Shown here: positions 10,965-19,795 of the stretch, piece after piece
Layout: each line of letters begins with the position of its first letter
Numbering within the stretch: the stretch's first letter is position 1
Source: an uncultured Lachnospiraceae bacterium
GTDB taxonomy: Bacteria; Bacillota; Clostridia; Lachnospirales; Lachnospiraceae
Direction: 5' to 3'
DNA length: 61,203 bases
Assembly (NCBI GenBank): GCA_947626415.1
Contig: CANQSA010000013.1
Span: 1-61,203 of the forward strand
The notes under the pieces: generated by a model
What the model saw: the letters and a program-made list of their open reading frames with translations, nothing else
Database searches by the model: none
What the model was told of the DNA's origin: nothing
Translations under genes and position numbers: made by a program

Positions 10965-12215
10965 TTATTTTACCGCTTCGACCGCCGCTTTTAACTGCGT
11001 ATCTTCATCGCTGCCGTAAGCCGCGCCTTCCGGCAGTTCCACTTCAATATCCGGCTGAATCCCGACGCCGTTGATCTCCGTACCGCTCTTCGTATAATAC
11101 TTATCCGTTGTAATCCGGATCGCGGAACCGTCCGACAGAGGAATGAGCTTCTGCGCTACCCCTTTTCCAAACGAAGTGGTGCCTACCACCTTTCCGATCC
11201 CGTAATCCTTTACAGAACCGGCAAACGCCTCCGACGCGCTGGCGCTGTTTTCGTTGATGATCACGGCATACGGAACCGTAAGCTGATGTTCCGCATCCGA
11301 ATATGCTTTATCTCCGTTTCCGTTTTTATCCTCCATATAGATCAGCAGTCCCTCCGGCAGGATATAATCCAGCATACTGACAACCGCTTCATAGACGCCG
11401 CCCGGATTGTCCCGCAGATCGATGACCAGCCCTTTCATGCCCTGCGCCTGCAGCGTATCGATCGCAGTCTGAAACTGCTGCACCGTCACCAGATCAAAAA
11501 CACTCACTGCAATATAGCCGATCTGGTCGTCCAACATTTCCCACGCAACCGTAGCCGTCTCCATATTTTCCCGCGTAATATCCAGTGTGATCGGCTCCGA
11601 TTCTCCTTCTCTGAGAACCTGGATCTGAATCTGATCGCTCTCGTTGTTCTGAATCCACTCTATGAGCTGATCCAGATTGAAATTTTCCAGCGAATTTCCG
11701 TTTACGGTATGCAAAATATCTCCTGTCTGCATGCCGGCTTTTGCCGCCGGTCCGTCTTCAACGACACTTTGCACGGTAAATTCTCCGCTCTCCGAATTAT
11801 ATTGAATGGTAACGCCGATTCCTTTATAAGTACCGGTTACAGATTCCGTAAGTTTTTTGAAATTCTCCGCGGTATAATACGCGGAATATCGATCCTTGAG
11901 CCCGGCGATCATACCGGCGCTGACGCCATCGATCAGAGCAGACTCCTCTAACGGGTTCAGCGAATACAGATCAATCAGCTGTTTGATCTCATCCATCCGG
12001 GTAATCAGGGCCGAGTCCGCCGTCAGGGAATCCTGCGGCTGAGAAACATAGGCCGCCCCATTGGAAACAATTACCTGGATTAAAATCGCCAGCATAACCG
12101 CAAACAGACTGCCAGAGGCCAGAACGCCCACCGCGACGCCGCCGGCAAATCCCGATCTGCTCTTCTTTTTGCTCTGCTCCTTGTCCACAATTTGATTTTC
12201 CTGATACTGCTCCAT
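10965..12215 (-). CDS. S41-family C-terminal processing peptidase
   Basis: Membrane-anchored serine protease of the CtpA/CtpB type, working outside the membrane and often trimming envelope proteins. An N-terminal transmembrane helix lies at about residues 23-51. A PDZ domain covers about 125-215 (GIGVTIQ, GMQTGDILHTVNG). The S41 catalytic domain has the nucleophile serine in ENSASASEAF and the lysine in GTTSFGKGVAQ, and ends with a PDIEVELP strand. Length 416 is typical. It is the last gene of the ftsE-ftsX-M23-M23-S41 run, which suggests a link to peptidoglycan remodelling, possibly processing or controlling the M23 enzymes; that link is inference. Confidence 0.92.
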   Translation of the reverse strand: MEQYQENQIVDKEQSKKKSRSGFAGGVAVGVLASGSLFAVMLAILIQVIVSNGAAYVSQPQDSLTADSALITRMDEIKQLIDLYSLNPLEESALIDGVSAGMIAGLKDRYSAYYTAENFKKLTESVTGTYKGIGVTIQYNSESGEFTVQSVVEDGPAAKAGMQTGDILHTVNGNSLENFNLDQLIEWIQNNESDQIQIQVLREGESEPITLDITRENMETATVAWEMLDDQIGYIAVSVFDLVTVQQFQTAIDTLQAQGMKGLVIDLRDNPGGVYEAVVSMLDYILPEGLLIYMEDKNGNGDKAYSDAEHQLTVPYAVIINENSASASEAFAGSVKDYGIGKVVGTTSFGKGVAQKLIPLSDGSAIRITTDKYYTKSGTEINGVGIQPDIEVELPEGAAYGSDEDTQLKAAVEAVK

Positions 12216-12230
12216 ATCTACATCTCCATT

Positions 12231-12382
12231 CCGGAGCGTTTACGCGAAGGAAGGCGACGAGAAATTCGCGAAGGCAATTTCTCGTCTGCCATTATGGCTA
12301 TTTGGGACGCTCCGGCACAAATAGCCGTGTGAAAAATCAGCACATCGGTGTGATTTTTCACACTACCGCTCCATTCTGCCGG
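12231..12382. repeat. intergenic element made of nested and successive hairpins
   Basis: The gap between the S41 and M23 genes holds several inverted repeats. These are gacgagaaatt (12256-12266) with aatttctcgtc (12276-12286), ggctatttg (12296-12304) with caaatagcc (12318-12326), and gtgtgaaaaatca (12327-12339) with tgatttttcacac (12351-12363). An outer pair ccggagcgt (12231-12239) and acgctccgg (12307-12315) also exists. An open frame of 66 codons crosses it but looks incidental. The form resembles a dispersed folding repeat; copy number elsewhere is unknown. Confidence 0.6.
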
Positions 12383-12440
12383 TAAAAACCGGGCTTTCAT
12401 CATAAATATACTCCGCACAGCGGATTTTATACTGCAAACA

Positions 12441-12475
12441 GAATCCCAACCATAGTTACGCTATCGTTGGGATTC
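12441..12475. terminator. hairpin after the first M23 gene
   Basis: gaatcccaac and gttgggattc form a 10-bp stem with an inner atag/ctat pairing just past the M23 stop. The T-rich tail is on the plus-strand side (cctttcagtttt), so its use as a minus-strand terminator is uncertain. Confidence 0.45.
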
Positions 12476-12484
12476 CTTTCAGTT

Positions 12485-13879
12485 TTATTCACCAATATAA
12501 TTTTTCGGATCAACCCACTCTCCGTTTAACCGGAAAGAAATATGTAAATGATTGCCCGTAGACGGTCCTGTCGTTCCGACCAGCGCGATCACATCGCCCT
12601 GCTTTACGATATCTCCCGTCTTACAGAGCAGTACCGATGCATGCATATAGATGGACGACAATCCGTCGCCGTGATAAAGATTCACGCAATTTCCCGTACT
12701 GCTGGTATATCCGGCAAAATCCACCGTTCCGTCCGCCACTGCATAGATCGGCGTTCCCGCAGGCGCCGGATAATCATCTCCGCAATGGTATACGATCTCT
12801 CCGCTGCCCCATGGATCCGGACGGTAGCCATAGGTAGACGAACGTCGATGGTACTGTGGCGGCAGCGGCCAAATATAGGTGCCGTCTCCTATAAAACTTT
12901 CTTCATCCGTATTGATATTGGAATCCGATGTCCCGGCATTGTCCTTGCCGGAATCCGATGCCGGCTTTGTAGTCGTCTGCAGCGGTTTGGTCTTATTTCC
13001 GCCTTCCGGCTCTCCGACAGACTGCGCCGCGTTTTTGGAATCCTCTTCCCTCCGGGAAGCCTCTTCCGCTTCTTTAGAAGCCTGAGCTGCTTCCAGAGAT
13101 TCCTTCTCCGCCTTCTTTTTCGCTTCCGCTTCTTTTCGGCGCCGTTCCATCGCCTCAATTTCCTTCAGATAAGCGTCTTCTTCCTGAATATTCAGGACGG
13201 CCTGATTGATCTGGCTGTCCTTTTGGTCAATGTCAGTCTCCGTTTTTGCGAGTTCCGCTTCTTTTTCCGCCAGCAGTTCCTGCAGTTCTTCCTGTTTTTC
13301 TTCCTGCTCGGATTTCATCCGTTCCAGTTTCTCTTTTCCGCTGATCAGTTCCTGTTGGGAAGTCTCAATCTGATTCTTCAGTTCCTCCAGCTGATCCAGC
13401 ATCTTCCGGTCGTAACTGGTGATCTGCGTTACATATTCCGCTTTATTCAGAAAATCCTTAAAGCTGTCCGCGCTTAAAAGCAGCGCCAGAAATTGCTGAT
13501 TGCCTTTTTCATACATAAACTGGATCCGAAGCGACATATCGTCATAGCGCTTGGCAATCTCGGTTTCCTGCTCCTTTAACCGGTCTTCCAGTTCTCCGAT
13601 CTGTTTCGTGCTGTCCGCAATCTGATTTTCCAGTTCATAGATCTTCGTACTGGCGTCTGTCAGCTTTCCGTCAATCTTCTGCGTATACTTCTGCAGTGCT
13701 TTCCAATCATCCTGAAGGTCTTCCTTCTGTGCCTCCAGGGATTCCCTCATGGCTTCGTACTCCGCTTTCCGGCTCTCTGCCTCCGCTTTTTCATCGGCAT
13801 ATGCCGGAAACGCCGTTACGACTGTCGCCGCCAGCAATACCCCTACTGCCGACCGCAGGCGTTTTCCCTTCTTCTTCAT
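12485..13879 (-). CDS. secreted coiled-coil M23 (LytM) peptidoglycan hydrolase, copy A
   Basis: Extracellular murein endopeptidase or hydrolase activator of the EnvC type. A signal peptide covers residues 1-28 (to FPAYADE). A long charged coiled coil (about 29-280) includes LEAQKEDLQDDWKALQ and repeated EELQELLAEKEAEL runs. A Ser/Thr/Asn-rich linker (about 280-340) leads to a LytM domain to the end. Zinc ligands look intact: H and D in HCGDDYP, and the last HxH in GNHLHISF. FtsEX just upstream in the same strand is the known activator of coiled-coil hydrolases (EnvC, CwlO, PcsB), so this is a likely FtsX partner. GGAGG precedes the ATG. It is a paralogue of the next gene. Confidence 0.9.
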   Translation of the reverse strand: MKKKGKRLRSAVGVLLAATVVTAFPAYADEKAEAESRKAEYEAMRESLEAQKEDLQDDWKALQKYTQKIDGKLTDASTKIYELENQIADSTKQIGELEDRLKEQETEIAKRYDDMSLRIQFMYEKGNQQFLALLLSADSFKDFLNKAEYVTQITSYDRKMLDQLEELKNQIETSQQELISGKEKLERMKSEQEEKQEELQELLAEKEAELAKTETDIDQKDSQINQAVLNIQEEDAYLKEIEAMERRRKEAEAKKKAEKESLEAAQASKEAEEASRREEDSKNAAQSVGEPEGGNKTKPLQTTTKPASDSGKDNAGTSDSNINTDEESFIGDGTYIWPLPPQYHRRSSTYGYRPDPWGSGEIVYHCGDDYPAPAGTPIYAVADGTVDFAGYTSSTGNCVNLYHGDGLSSIYMHASVLLCKTGDIVKQGDVIALVGTTGPSTGNHLHISFRLNGEWVDPKNYIGE

Positions 13880-13955
13880 TTATACCTCCGTTTTTTCAGT
13901 GCTCCCGCACCGTACCGCGCAAAAGATACCCACTCTTTTACGCTTTCCCCTCGGG

Positions 13956-15191
13956 TCAGGTTCCGATATAATTCTTCGGATCCACCCAGTTTCCATTCAA
14001 TCGGAATGAAATATGTAAATGATTGCCCGTGGAAGGACCTGTTGTTCCTACCAGCGCGATTACATCTCCCTGCTTAACCTTCTGTCCCGCCGAACACAGC
14101 AGCACCGATGCGTGCATGTAAATGGAAGACAATCCGTTTCCGTGATACAGGACAACACAATTCCCCGTGCTGCTGGAATATCCGGACGAATCTACCGTTC
14201 CGTCCGCCACTGCGTAAATCGGTGTTCCCGCCGGCGCCGGATAATCGTCGCCGCAGTGCCATGTAGTTCCGCCGCCTCCAAACGGATCATTTCGGTATCC
14301 GAAATTAGAGGACCGGTTATGATAACTGCTCGGCAGCGGCCAGATAAAGGTGCCGTCGCCTACATAACTTCCGTCTGTATTGATATGATCCCACTGAACG
14401 GTCGTATTGCTGTATCCGGAACTGCTTGCTGCCGCTTCTGCCTGCCGTCGCTGTTCCTCAATCCGTTCAATCTCAGCCAGATTATCTTCTTCTGCCTGAA
14501 TCTGTGCGGCAACAGAATACAGATTTTCACTGGTCTCATATAATTTGCCGTCTGTCGCTTCCAACTCTTTCTGTTTCTGCGCTAACAGCTTTTCCAACTG
14601 TTTTTGTTCTTCTTCCTGCTCGGATTTCAGCTTCTCCAGCTTTGCTTTTCCTGCTTCCAGATCTTCCTTGGCTTTAATAATGGCGTTGTTCGTCTCTTCC
14701 AGCTTATCCAGCATCTTGCGGTCATACTCCGTGATCTGGGACACATATTCCGCCCGGTTCAGAAAATCGGAAAAGCTGTCCGCGGACAACAGCATAGATA
14801 AAAACTGCTGATCGCCTTTTTCATACATAAACTGGATCCGCATAGACATATCCTGATACTGTTCTTTAATGCTGGCTTCTGATTCCTCCAGCTCTTTCTG
14901 CGTTTTTTCGATCTCCTTCTGCTTATCCGCGATGCTCTCCGTCAACTGATAGATCTCGGTACTCACATCCGTCAGCTGGGAATCGATCTCCCATGTATAC
15001 TGCTGCAGCGCGTTTCTCTGCTCCTTTAATTTTTCTTGTTTTGCCTCCAGCGACTGCTTTGCGGCTTCATATTCTGCCTTTCGGCTCTGTGCTTCTGCCT
15101 TTTCATCGGCATATACCGGCAAGGTTGTTATGATTGATGCTGCCAGTAATAACCCCATTGCCATATGAAATCTGTTTCGATGCAATTTCAT
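13956..15191 (-). CDS. secreted coiled-coil M23 (LytM) peptidoglycan hydrolase, copy B
   Basis: Paralogue of the neighbouring M23 gene with the same plan: signal peptide (1-28, ending VYADE), coiled coil (about 30-255), a short linker and a LytM domain. The LytM domain has HCGDDYPAPAGTPIYAVADG and GNHLHISFRLNG, so the zinc site is complete. It differs by a shorter linker (about 20 residues against about 60). The LytM halves are nearly identical between the copies, while the coils have diverged, which points to duplication with either conversion or constraint on the catalytic end. AAGGAG precedes the ATG. The gap towards ftsX is filled by repeats, so it may have its own promoter there, though none is clear. 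Confidence 0.9.
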   Translation of the reverse strand: MKLHRNRFHMAMGLLLAASIITTLPVYADEKAEAQSRKAEYEAAKQSLEAKQEKLKEQRNALQQYTWEIDSQLTDVSTEIYQLTESIADKQKEIEKTQKELEESEASIKEQYQDMSMRIQFMYEKGDQQFLSMLLSADSFSDFLNRAEYVSQITEYDRKMLDKLEETNNAIIKAKEDLEAGKAKLEKLKSEQEEEQKQLEKLLAQKQKELEATDGKLYETSENLYSVAAQIQAEEDNLAEIERIEEQRRQAEAAASSSGYSNTTVQWDHINTDGSYVGDGTFIWPLPSSYHNRSSNFGYRNDPFGGGGTTWHCGDDYPAPAGTPIYAVADGTVDSSGYSSSTGNCVVLYHGNGLSSIYMHASVLLCSAGQKVKQGDVIALVGTTGPSTGNHLHISFRLNGNWVDPKNYIGT

Positions 15192-15228
15192 GACTATTCT
15201 CCTTAATCAATAATATACTTCCAAATGC

Positions 15229-15459
15229 CTTCGGCGGTGCTTCCCGGCACCGACTCCGGCTCGCAAAATCGCGCCTTCCGGCGGTGCTTCCCGGCACCGA
15301 CTCCGGCTCGCAAAACCGCGCCTTCGGCGGTGCTTCCCGGCACCGACTCCGGCTCACAAAATCGCGCCTTTGGGCGGTGCTTCCCGGCACCGACTCCGGC
15401 TCGCAAAATTGCGCCTTCGGCGGTGCTTCCCGGCACCGACTCCGGCTCGCAAAATCGCG
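15229..15459. repeat. five tandem copies of a 46-bp GC-rich unit
   Basis: Five head-to-tail copies of a unit beginning gccttcggcggtgcttcccg, with one- or two-base differences, lie between ftsX and M23 copy B. Each unit holds a small hairpin (ggtgc-ttcccg-gcacc). There are no spacers, so it is not a CRISPR array. The 46-bp unit is not a multiple of three, so the open frames across it are an effect of repetition, not genes. Confidence 0.9.
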
Positions 15460-15516
15460 CCTTCGGCGCTCTCCGCCGCTTCCGCGGCTCTTTTTGCTCG
15501 TACGGTGGCGGTGCCT

Positions 15517-15577
15517 CAGCGTGGATGGTAGGACAAAAACTCGTGCGAGCACGGTTTTTGTCCTACCATCCACGCTG
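15517..15577. repeat. long near-perfect hairpin
   Basis: Two perfect 24-nt arms (15517-15540 and 15554-15577) enclose a further 5-bp stem (cgtgc/gcacg) with a GA loop. No T tract follows on either side, so it is not a standard terminator. It sits between the tandem repeat and the ftsX stop; with the repeat it fills a 394-bp gap that has no gene. Confidence 0.85.
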
Positions 15578-15585
15578 TGCACCTG

Positions 15586-16503
15586 TTAAACGCGGAGGTG
15601 TTTCCGTATGGATATTTTGCTTCCGATAAATCCGATGCCTGCGCCGATCAGCAATCCGATGGGGATCATGATCTTAAAGATCTGATTCGTCGGCAGGAAA
15701 TCGATGAAGGACTGCAAGGTGCTGAACTGTGACATTACATAGCCAATGATCTTTTCATAGATAAAGTACAGTAACACCAATGGTATCGTAGCGCCCACGA
15801 GTCCGATCAGCACGCCTTCCACCACGAATGGGGAACGGACAAAATAGTCCGTGGCGCCGATCAGTTTCATAATGCCGATTTCTTCTTTTCGCACGGAAAT
15901 TCCGATCATAATAGTATTGCTGATCAGGAAGATCCCGACTGCCAGCAGGATAATGATAATGCCTACGGATATGTAGCCTGCCAGCTTACCGAAATCGGAC
16001 AGGGTCTCCGCCGTGGATTCCGAATAGTTCACATCGCGGATGCCGTCCAGTCCTTTCAGGAAGGCTACGACTTCGCTCTGCTTGTCAATATCCTTCAGAT
16101 AGACGGTATAGGATGCGGAATTGGCCAGTGGATTATCGTCTCCAAATCCTTCCGCCAGTTCTTCTCTCTCTCCGAAGTAGACTCCCTTATATTCATCCCA
16201 CGCTTCCTGGGAAGAAGTATACTTGATATCCGCCACATCCGGATTGGCCAGGATCTGTTCGCCAATAGCTTCATGCTCCGCCTTATATTCTTCTGTATTG
16301 CCGTTTGTAAAAAATACCGTGATCGTAATCTGCTCTTCTGCATTATCTACAATATGTGTAAAATTCGTTACGATCGCGTAGAAAATACCCAACAGGAACA
16401 CGCACGCAGCAATCGTTCCAATCGATGCGATGGAAAACAATTTATTGCGGCGGATATTCTTTAACCCCTGACGGATACTATAAGCTAACGTACTTATCCG
16501 CAT
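15586..16503 (-). CDS. ftsX: cell division ABC transporter permease FtsX
   Basis: Four-pass membrane partner of FtsE that passes ATP-driven conformational change to extracellular murein hydrolases. The first helix is near residues 22-45 (FSIASIGTIAACVFLLGIF). The extracellular loop (about 46-165) contains the FtsX ECD, and three helices follow, with a C-terminal GIGFIGSKISIRKHLRV. The start MRISTLAYS is chosen because AGGTGG lies 9 bases upstream; a GTG four codons earlier sits on that site. The gene overlaps the end of ftsE by 26 bp, showing translational coupling. Confidence 0.95.
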   Translation of the reverse strand: MRISTLAYSIRQGLKNIRRNKLFSIASIGTIAACVFLLGIFYAIVTNFTHIVDNAEEQITITVFFTNGNTEEYKAEHEAIGEQILANPDVADIKYTSSQEAWDEYKGVYFGEREELAEGFGDDNPLANSASYTVYLKDIDKQSEVVAFLKGLDGIRDVNYSESTAETLSDFGKLAGYISVGIIIILLAVGIFLISNTIMIGISVRKEEIGIMKLIGATDYFVRSPFVVEGVLIGLVGATIPLVLLYFIYEKIIGYVMSQFSTLQSFIDFLPTNQIFKIMIPIGLLIGAGIGFIGSKISIRKHLRV

Positions 16504-17179
16504 AGTAATGACCACCTTTTTCTTCGTCGCTGACTATGACTCCCTTATTCATAGTAATGACTCTTTTTTGCATCGCGTCAACAATCTCCCGGTTATGCGT
16601 TACTACCACAACCGTAGTTCCCCGTTTGTTGACTTCCTCTAATAATTTCATGATTTCCCAGGAATTCTTCGGATCCAGGTTACCGGTAGGCTCGTCCGCC
16701 AACAGAATGCTTGGGCCGTTCACCAACGCCCTCGCCAGCGCCACCCGCTGCTGCTCACCGCCGGACAGTTCCTTGGGAAATGACTTATATTTCTCCGAAA
16801 GCCCCACCTGGGTCAATACCTGCGGAACCCGTTTCTTAATGGAGCGGGTTGGCTTCTCGATGACCTTCTGGGCAAATGCGATATTATCATATACATTCCG
16901 GTCCTTTAAAAGACGGAAATCCTGAAATACGATCCCGATCTCCCGGCGGAACCGCGGCACCTCACGCCGCTTCATCTTGCCCAAGTCCCGGTTATTCACA
17001 CAGATCCTTCCCTTTGTCGGTTCCAGTTCCTTTAATAACAATTTGATCAACGTGGATTTCCCCGATCCGCTGTTGCCTACGATAAATACAAATTCCCCTT
17101 TTTCTATCTTCAGGCTGATTCCGTTCAATGCCGGCGCGCCCTGTGAATATGTCTTATTTACATCCTCTAATAATATCAT
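16478..17179 (-). CDS. ftsE: cell division ATP-binding protein FtsE
   Basis: Cytoplasmic ABC ATPase that drives FtsX. Walker A GNSGSGKSTLIKL is near residue 36, the signature LSGGEQQRVALARAL near 139, and Walker B ILLADEPTGNLD near 158, all in the order typical of FtsE. Its 233 residues match the family (about 228). GGAGG precedes the ATG by 6 bases. It heads the run ftsE-ftsX-(repeats)-M23-M23-S41 and follows the CdaR-like regulator by 15 bp, so it may be co-transcribed with it. Confidence 0.96.
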   Translation of the reverse strand: MILLEDVNKTYSQGAPALNGISLKIEKGEFVFIVGNSGSGKSTLIKLLLKELEPTKGRICVNNRDLGKMKRREVPRFRREIGIVFQDFRLLKDRNVYDNIAFAQKVIEKPTRSIKKRVPQVLTQVGLSEKYKSFPKELSGGEQQRVALARALVNGPSILLADEPTGNLDPKNSWEIMKLLEEVNKRGTTVVVVTHNREIVDAMQKRVITMNKGVIVSDEEKGGHYYADKYVSL

Positions 17180-17194
17180 GATCGGCCTCCAAAA

Positions 17195-18283
17195 TCAATA
17201 ATCAACTGTCTGCATATATTTCATGTACTTCACAACCATCATGGCGATGTTAAACGTAATGGCGTCTTCAAATACCCGCAGATCCAGTCCCGTGCTCTTC
17301 TGCAGCTTATCCAGCCGGTATACCAGCGTATTCCGGTGAATGTAAAGCTGTCTGGAGGTCTCCGAAACATTCAGATTATTCTCAAAAAACTTCCGGATCG
17401 TCATCAGCGTCTCTTCGTCAAACTCATCCGGCGACTTATCCATGAAGATCTCTTTAATGAACATCTTGCACAGAGGCAGCGGCAGCTGATAAATCAGCCG
17501 TCCGATTCCCAGATTATTATAAGCGATGACACATTTATTGCTGTAGAAGATCTTGCCGACATCCAATGCCATCCTCGCTTCTTTATAGGACTTGGAAACC
17601 TCCTTCAGATCATTGACAATGGTTCCGTATGCAATCGTTACCTTAGACATGGCTTCCGTATTCAGCATATCCAGCATGGTATTCCCCATCCGTTCCAGGT
17701 CCTCGTAAGTTTCCGTCTCCTCGATCTCTTTTACGATAATGATATTCCGTTCATCCACTGCCGTAATAAAATCCTTCGTCCGGCTGGAAAACAGATTCTT
17801 CACCGTCTCCAACGCATTATTATCCTTCTCGCTGGCAGTCTCGATCACAAATACGACCCGTTTCGCGTCTGTCTGAATATGAAGTTTCTTGGCGCGGTTA
17901 TAGATATCTACCAGCAGCAGGTTGTCCAGCAAGAGATTCTTGATAAAGTTATCCTTATCAAACCGCTCCTTATAAGCGACCAGCAGATTCTGGATCTGGA
18001 AAGTAACGATCTTTCCTACCATATAAACATCATCACTGCTGCCCTTCGCGACCAATATGTATTCCAACTGATTGTCATCGATCACCTTAAAAAACTGATA
18101 CCCCTTCATCTCCTGGCTTTCCGCGGGAGAATCTGCAAATGCGAGGATCTTATCTTCCAGTTCATCCACCGTAGAGAATGTGGTGGCCAATACCTTGCCC
18201 TCCGTATCCGTTACGCACAGATCGATCCGGGCTATATTCTTCAGGCCTTCTACTGTACTCTGTAATATTTGATTTGATATCAT
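17195..18283 (-). CDS. CdaR/PucR-family transcriptional regulator
   Basis: Likely DNA-binding regulator. The N-terminal part starts MISNQILQST and looks like the sensory domain of sugar-diacid regulators. A middle GGDEF-like PucR region (YEDLERMGNTMLDML, SYKEARMALDVG) and a C-terminal HTH_30 domain (LNVSETSRQLYIHRNTLVYRLDKL) follow. The start is set at the ATG with AAAGGA 10 bases upstream, not at the GTG three codons before it. Length 362 fits the family. It lies between msmX-like and ftsEX genes, so its target may be sugar use; the effector is unknown. Confidence 0.85.
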   Translation of the reverse strand: MISNQILQSTVEGLKNIARIDLCVTDTEGKVLATTFSTVDELEDKILAFADSPAESQEMKGYQFFKVIDDNQLEYILVAKGSSDDVYMVGKIVTFQIQNLLVAYKERFDKDNFIKNLLLDNLLLVDIYNRAKKLHIQTDAKRVVFVIETASEKDNNALETVKNLFSSRTKDFITAVDERNIIIVKEIEETETYEDLERMGNTMLDMLNTEAMSKVTIAYGTIVNDLKEVSKSYKEARMALDVGKIFYSNKCVIAYNNLGIGRLIYQLPLPLCKMFIKEIFMDKSPDEFDEETLMTIRKFFENNLNVSETSRQLYIHRNTLVYRLDKLQKSTGLDLRVFEDAITFNIAMMVVKYMKYMQTVDY

Positions 18284-18363
18284 TCCCTTCACATCCTTTC
18301 CGCTGTGGCTGCAGCTTCATTCGACTTCTTCTTATATCATAAAACATTTTCGGGAAAAATAAA

Positions 18364-18397
18364 AGAGAAAATACACATAAAAATGTGTATTTTCTCT
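18364..18397 (-). terminator. terminator of the msmX-like gene
   Basis: Perfect 15-bp stem (agagaaaatacacat / atgtgtattttctct) with an AAAA loop, followed on the minus strand by TTTTATTTTT, just past the ABC ATPase stop. Confidence 0.92.
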
Positions 18398-18432
18398 GAA
18401 TATTTAACAATTTTGCAATTTCAGTGTAACAA

Positions 18433-19548
18433 CTAATTAACAATTGCCATCTGCGTATCTTTGTCGAAGATATGTAATCTTGTCAGATCCATCGCAAATG
18501 TTACGGTATCACCAACCCGCGCAGTCGTACGTGGGTTCACTCTTGCTGTACACTGAACGCCTTCCAGGATATCAAAATACAAGTAAACTTCTGCACCAAG
18601 CAGCTCGTAAATCTTGATCGTTGCTTCAAATGTGCTGTCCTTAGAAGAATTGATGAAGATCTCCTGATCGTGAATATCTTCCGGACGAATGCCCATCGTA
18701 ACGGTCTTGCCGATATAATCGCCGTCTAACAGAGCCTTTGCCTGATTCTCAGGAATCTTGATGGAGCTTCTGCCGAATGCAAGTCTTACATCATCGCCAT
18801 CCTTCTGTACTTCCGCATCGATGAAGTTCATCTGCGGAGATCCCATGAATCCTGCTACGAACAGGTTAACCGGGTTGTTGTACAGGTTCGCCGGCGTATC
18901 AACCTGCTGAACGATACCATCCTTCATAACTACGATTCTGGTACCCAGGGTCATAGCCTCTGTCTGGTCATGCGTTACATAGATGATCGTGGTCTCCAGT
19001 CTCTTATGCAGCTTGGAAATCTCGACACGCATCTGTACTCTCAGCTTCGCATCCAGGTTGGACAGCGGCTCATCCATTAAGAATACTTTCGGGTTACGGA
19101 CAATCGCACGACCCATGGCAACACGCTGTCTCTGACCACCGGAAAGAGCTGCCGGCTTACGATCCAGTAACTTCTCCAGATCCAGGATCTTAGCGGCTTC
19201 TGCAACTGCTCTCTGAATCTGATCCTTCGGAGTCTTTCTCAGCTTCAGACCGAATGCAATGTTATCATAAACGGTCATATGCGGATACAAAGCGTAGTTC
19301 TGGAATACCATCGCGATATCTCTGTCCTTCGGCGCTACATCGTTTACTAACTTGTCCCCGATATACAGCTCGCCGGAGCTGATCTCTTCCAGACCTGCAA
19401 CCATACGTAATGTTGTGGACTTACCACATCCTGAAGGACCTACAAAGATGATGAACTCCTTATCGGCAATCTCCAGATTGAAATCCTTAACTGCAACGAA
19501 GCCGTTCGGATAAACCTTACTGATGTTCTTCAATGATAAACTTGCCAT
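18433..19548 (-). CDS. msmX: sugar ABC transporter ATP-binding protein (MsmX/UgpC type)
   Basis: ATPase that energises carbohydrate importers. It has Walker A GPSGCGKSTTLRM, signature LSGGQRQRVAMGRAI, Walker B VFLMDEPLSNLD and a C-terminal TOBE/OB regulatory domain (MGIRPEDIHD). It stands alone with no permease or binding protein beside it, as in Bacillus where MsmX serves several importers. The start MASLSLKNISK is chosen because GAGGAGG lies 9 bases before it; an ATG 17 codons upstream is not needed. A clear terminator follows, so it is probably monocistronic. The symbol rests on family likeness. Confidence 0.92.
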   Translation of the reverse strand: MASLSLKNISKVYPNGFVAVKDFNLEIADKEFIIFVGPSGCGKSTTLRMVAGLEEISSGELYIGDKLVNDVAPKDRDIAMVFQNYALYPHMTVYDNIAFGLKLRKTPKDQIQRAVAEAAKILDLEKLLDRKPAALSGGQRQRVAMGRAIVRNPKVFLMDEPLSNLDAKLRVQMRVEISKLHKRLETTIIYVTHDQTEAMTLGTRIVVMKDGIVQQVDTPANLYNNPVNLFVAGFMGSPQMNFIDAEVQKDGDDVRLAFGRSSIKIPENQAKALLDGDYIGKTVTMGIRPEDIHDQEIFINSSKDSTFEATIKIYELLGAEVYLYFDILEGVQCTARVNPRTTARVGDTVTFAMDLTRLHIFDKDTQMAIVN

Positions 19549-19722
19549 ATTTTCTGTTTCCTCCTCAATAAGCGAATTCGTTTTGTCATACTTATGCATA
19601 CAACCTCATAAGTAATTTTCTGTATGTCATTGTATACGAAAATCGCTGAAAATTCCATATGCCATTTCACCGAAAAGATTTTTTTAATTTTGGTAAATTT
19701 GCATATGGACAGGAAATATTTT

Positions 19723-19773
19723 AAAAAATGTCCCGTATTTTCCGCAATTTGCACAAAATATAAGACATTTTTT
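19723..19773 (-). terminator. terminator of ridA
   Basis: AAAAAATGTC (19723-19732) pairs with GACATTTTTT (19764-19773), with an inner TATTTT/AAAATA pairing. Read on the minus strand the stem ends in a T run. It lies downstream of ridA within the 247-bp AT-rich gap that precedes the msmX-like gene. No confident promoter was picked out in the rest of that gap. Confidence 0.7.
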
Positions 19774-19795
19774 AAATAGATTTTACAATAAGTTT

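Noticed and set aside
12218-12418. 66-codon open frame on the minus strand between S41 and M23 genes
   Set aside because: It lies wholly over the multi-hairpin element, has no ribosome binding site, and its codons follow the inverted repeats. Treated as incidental.
15229-15459. Possible CRISPR array
   Set aside because: Units are contiguous with no unique spacers, and no cas gene is near.
15103-15629. Several overlapping long frames on both strands across the tandem repeat
   Set aside because: The 46-bp unit shifts frame every copy, so frames stay open on both strands. They encode repeated low-complexity peptides with no start context.
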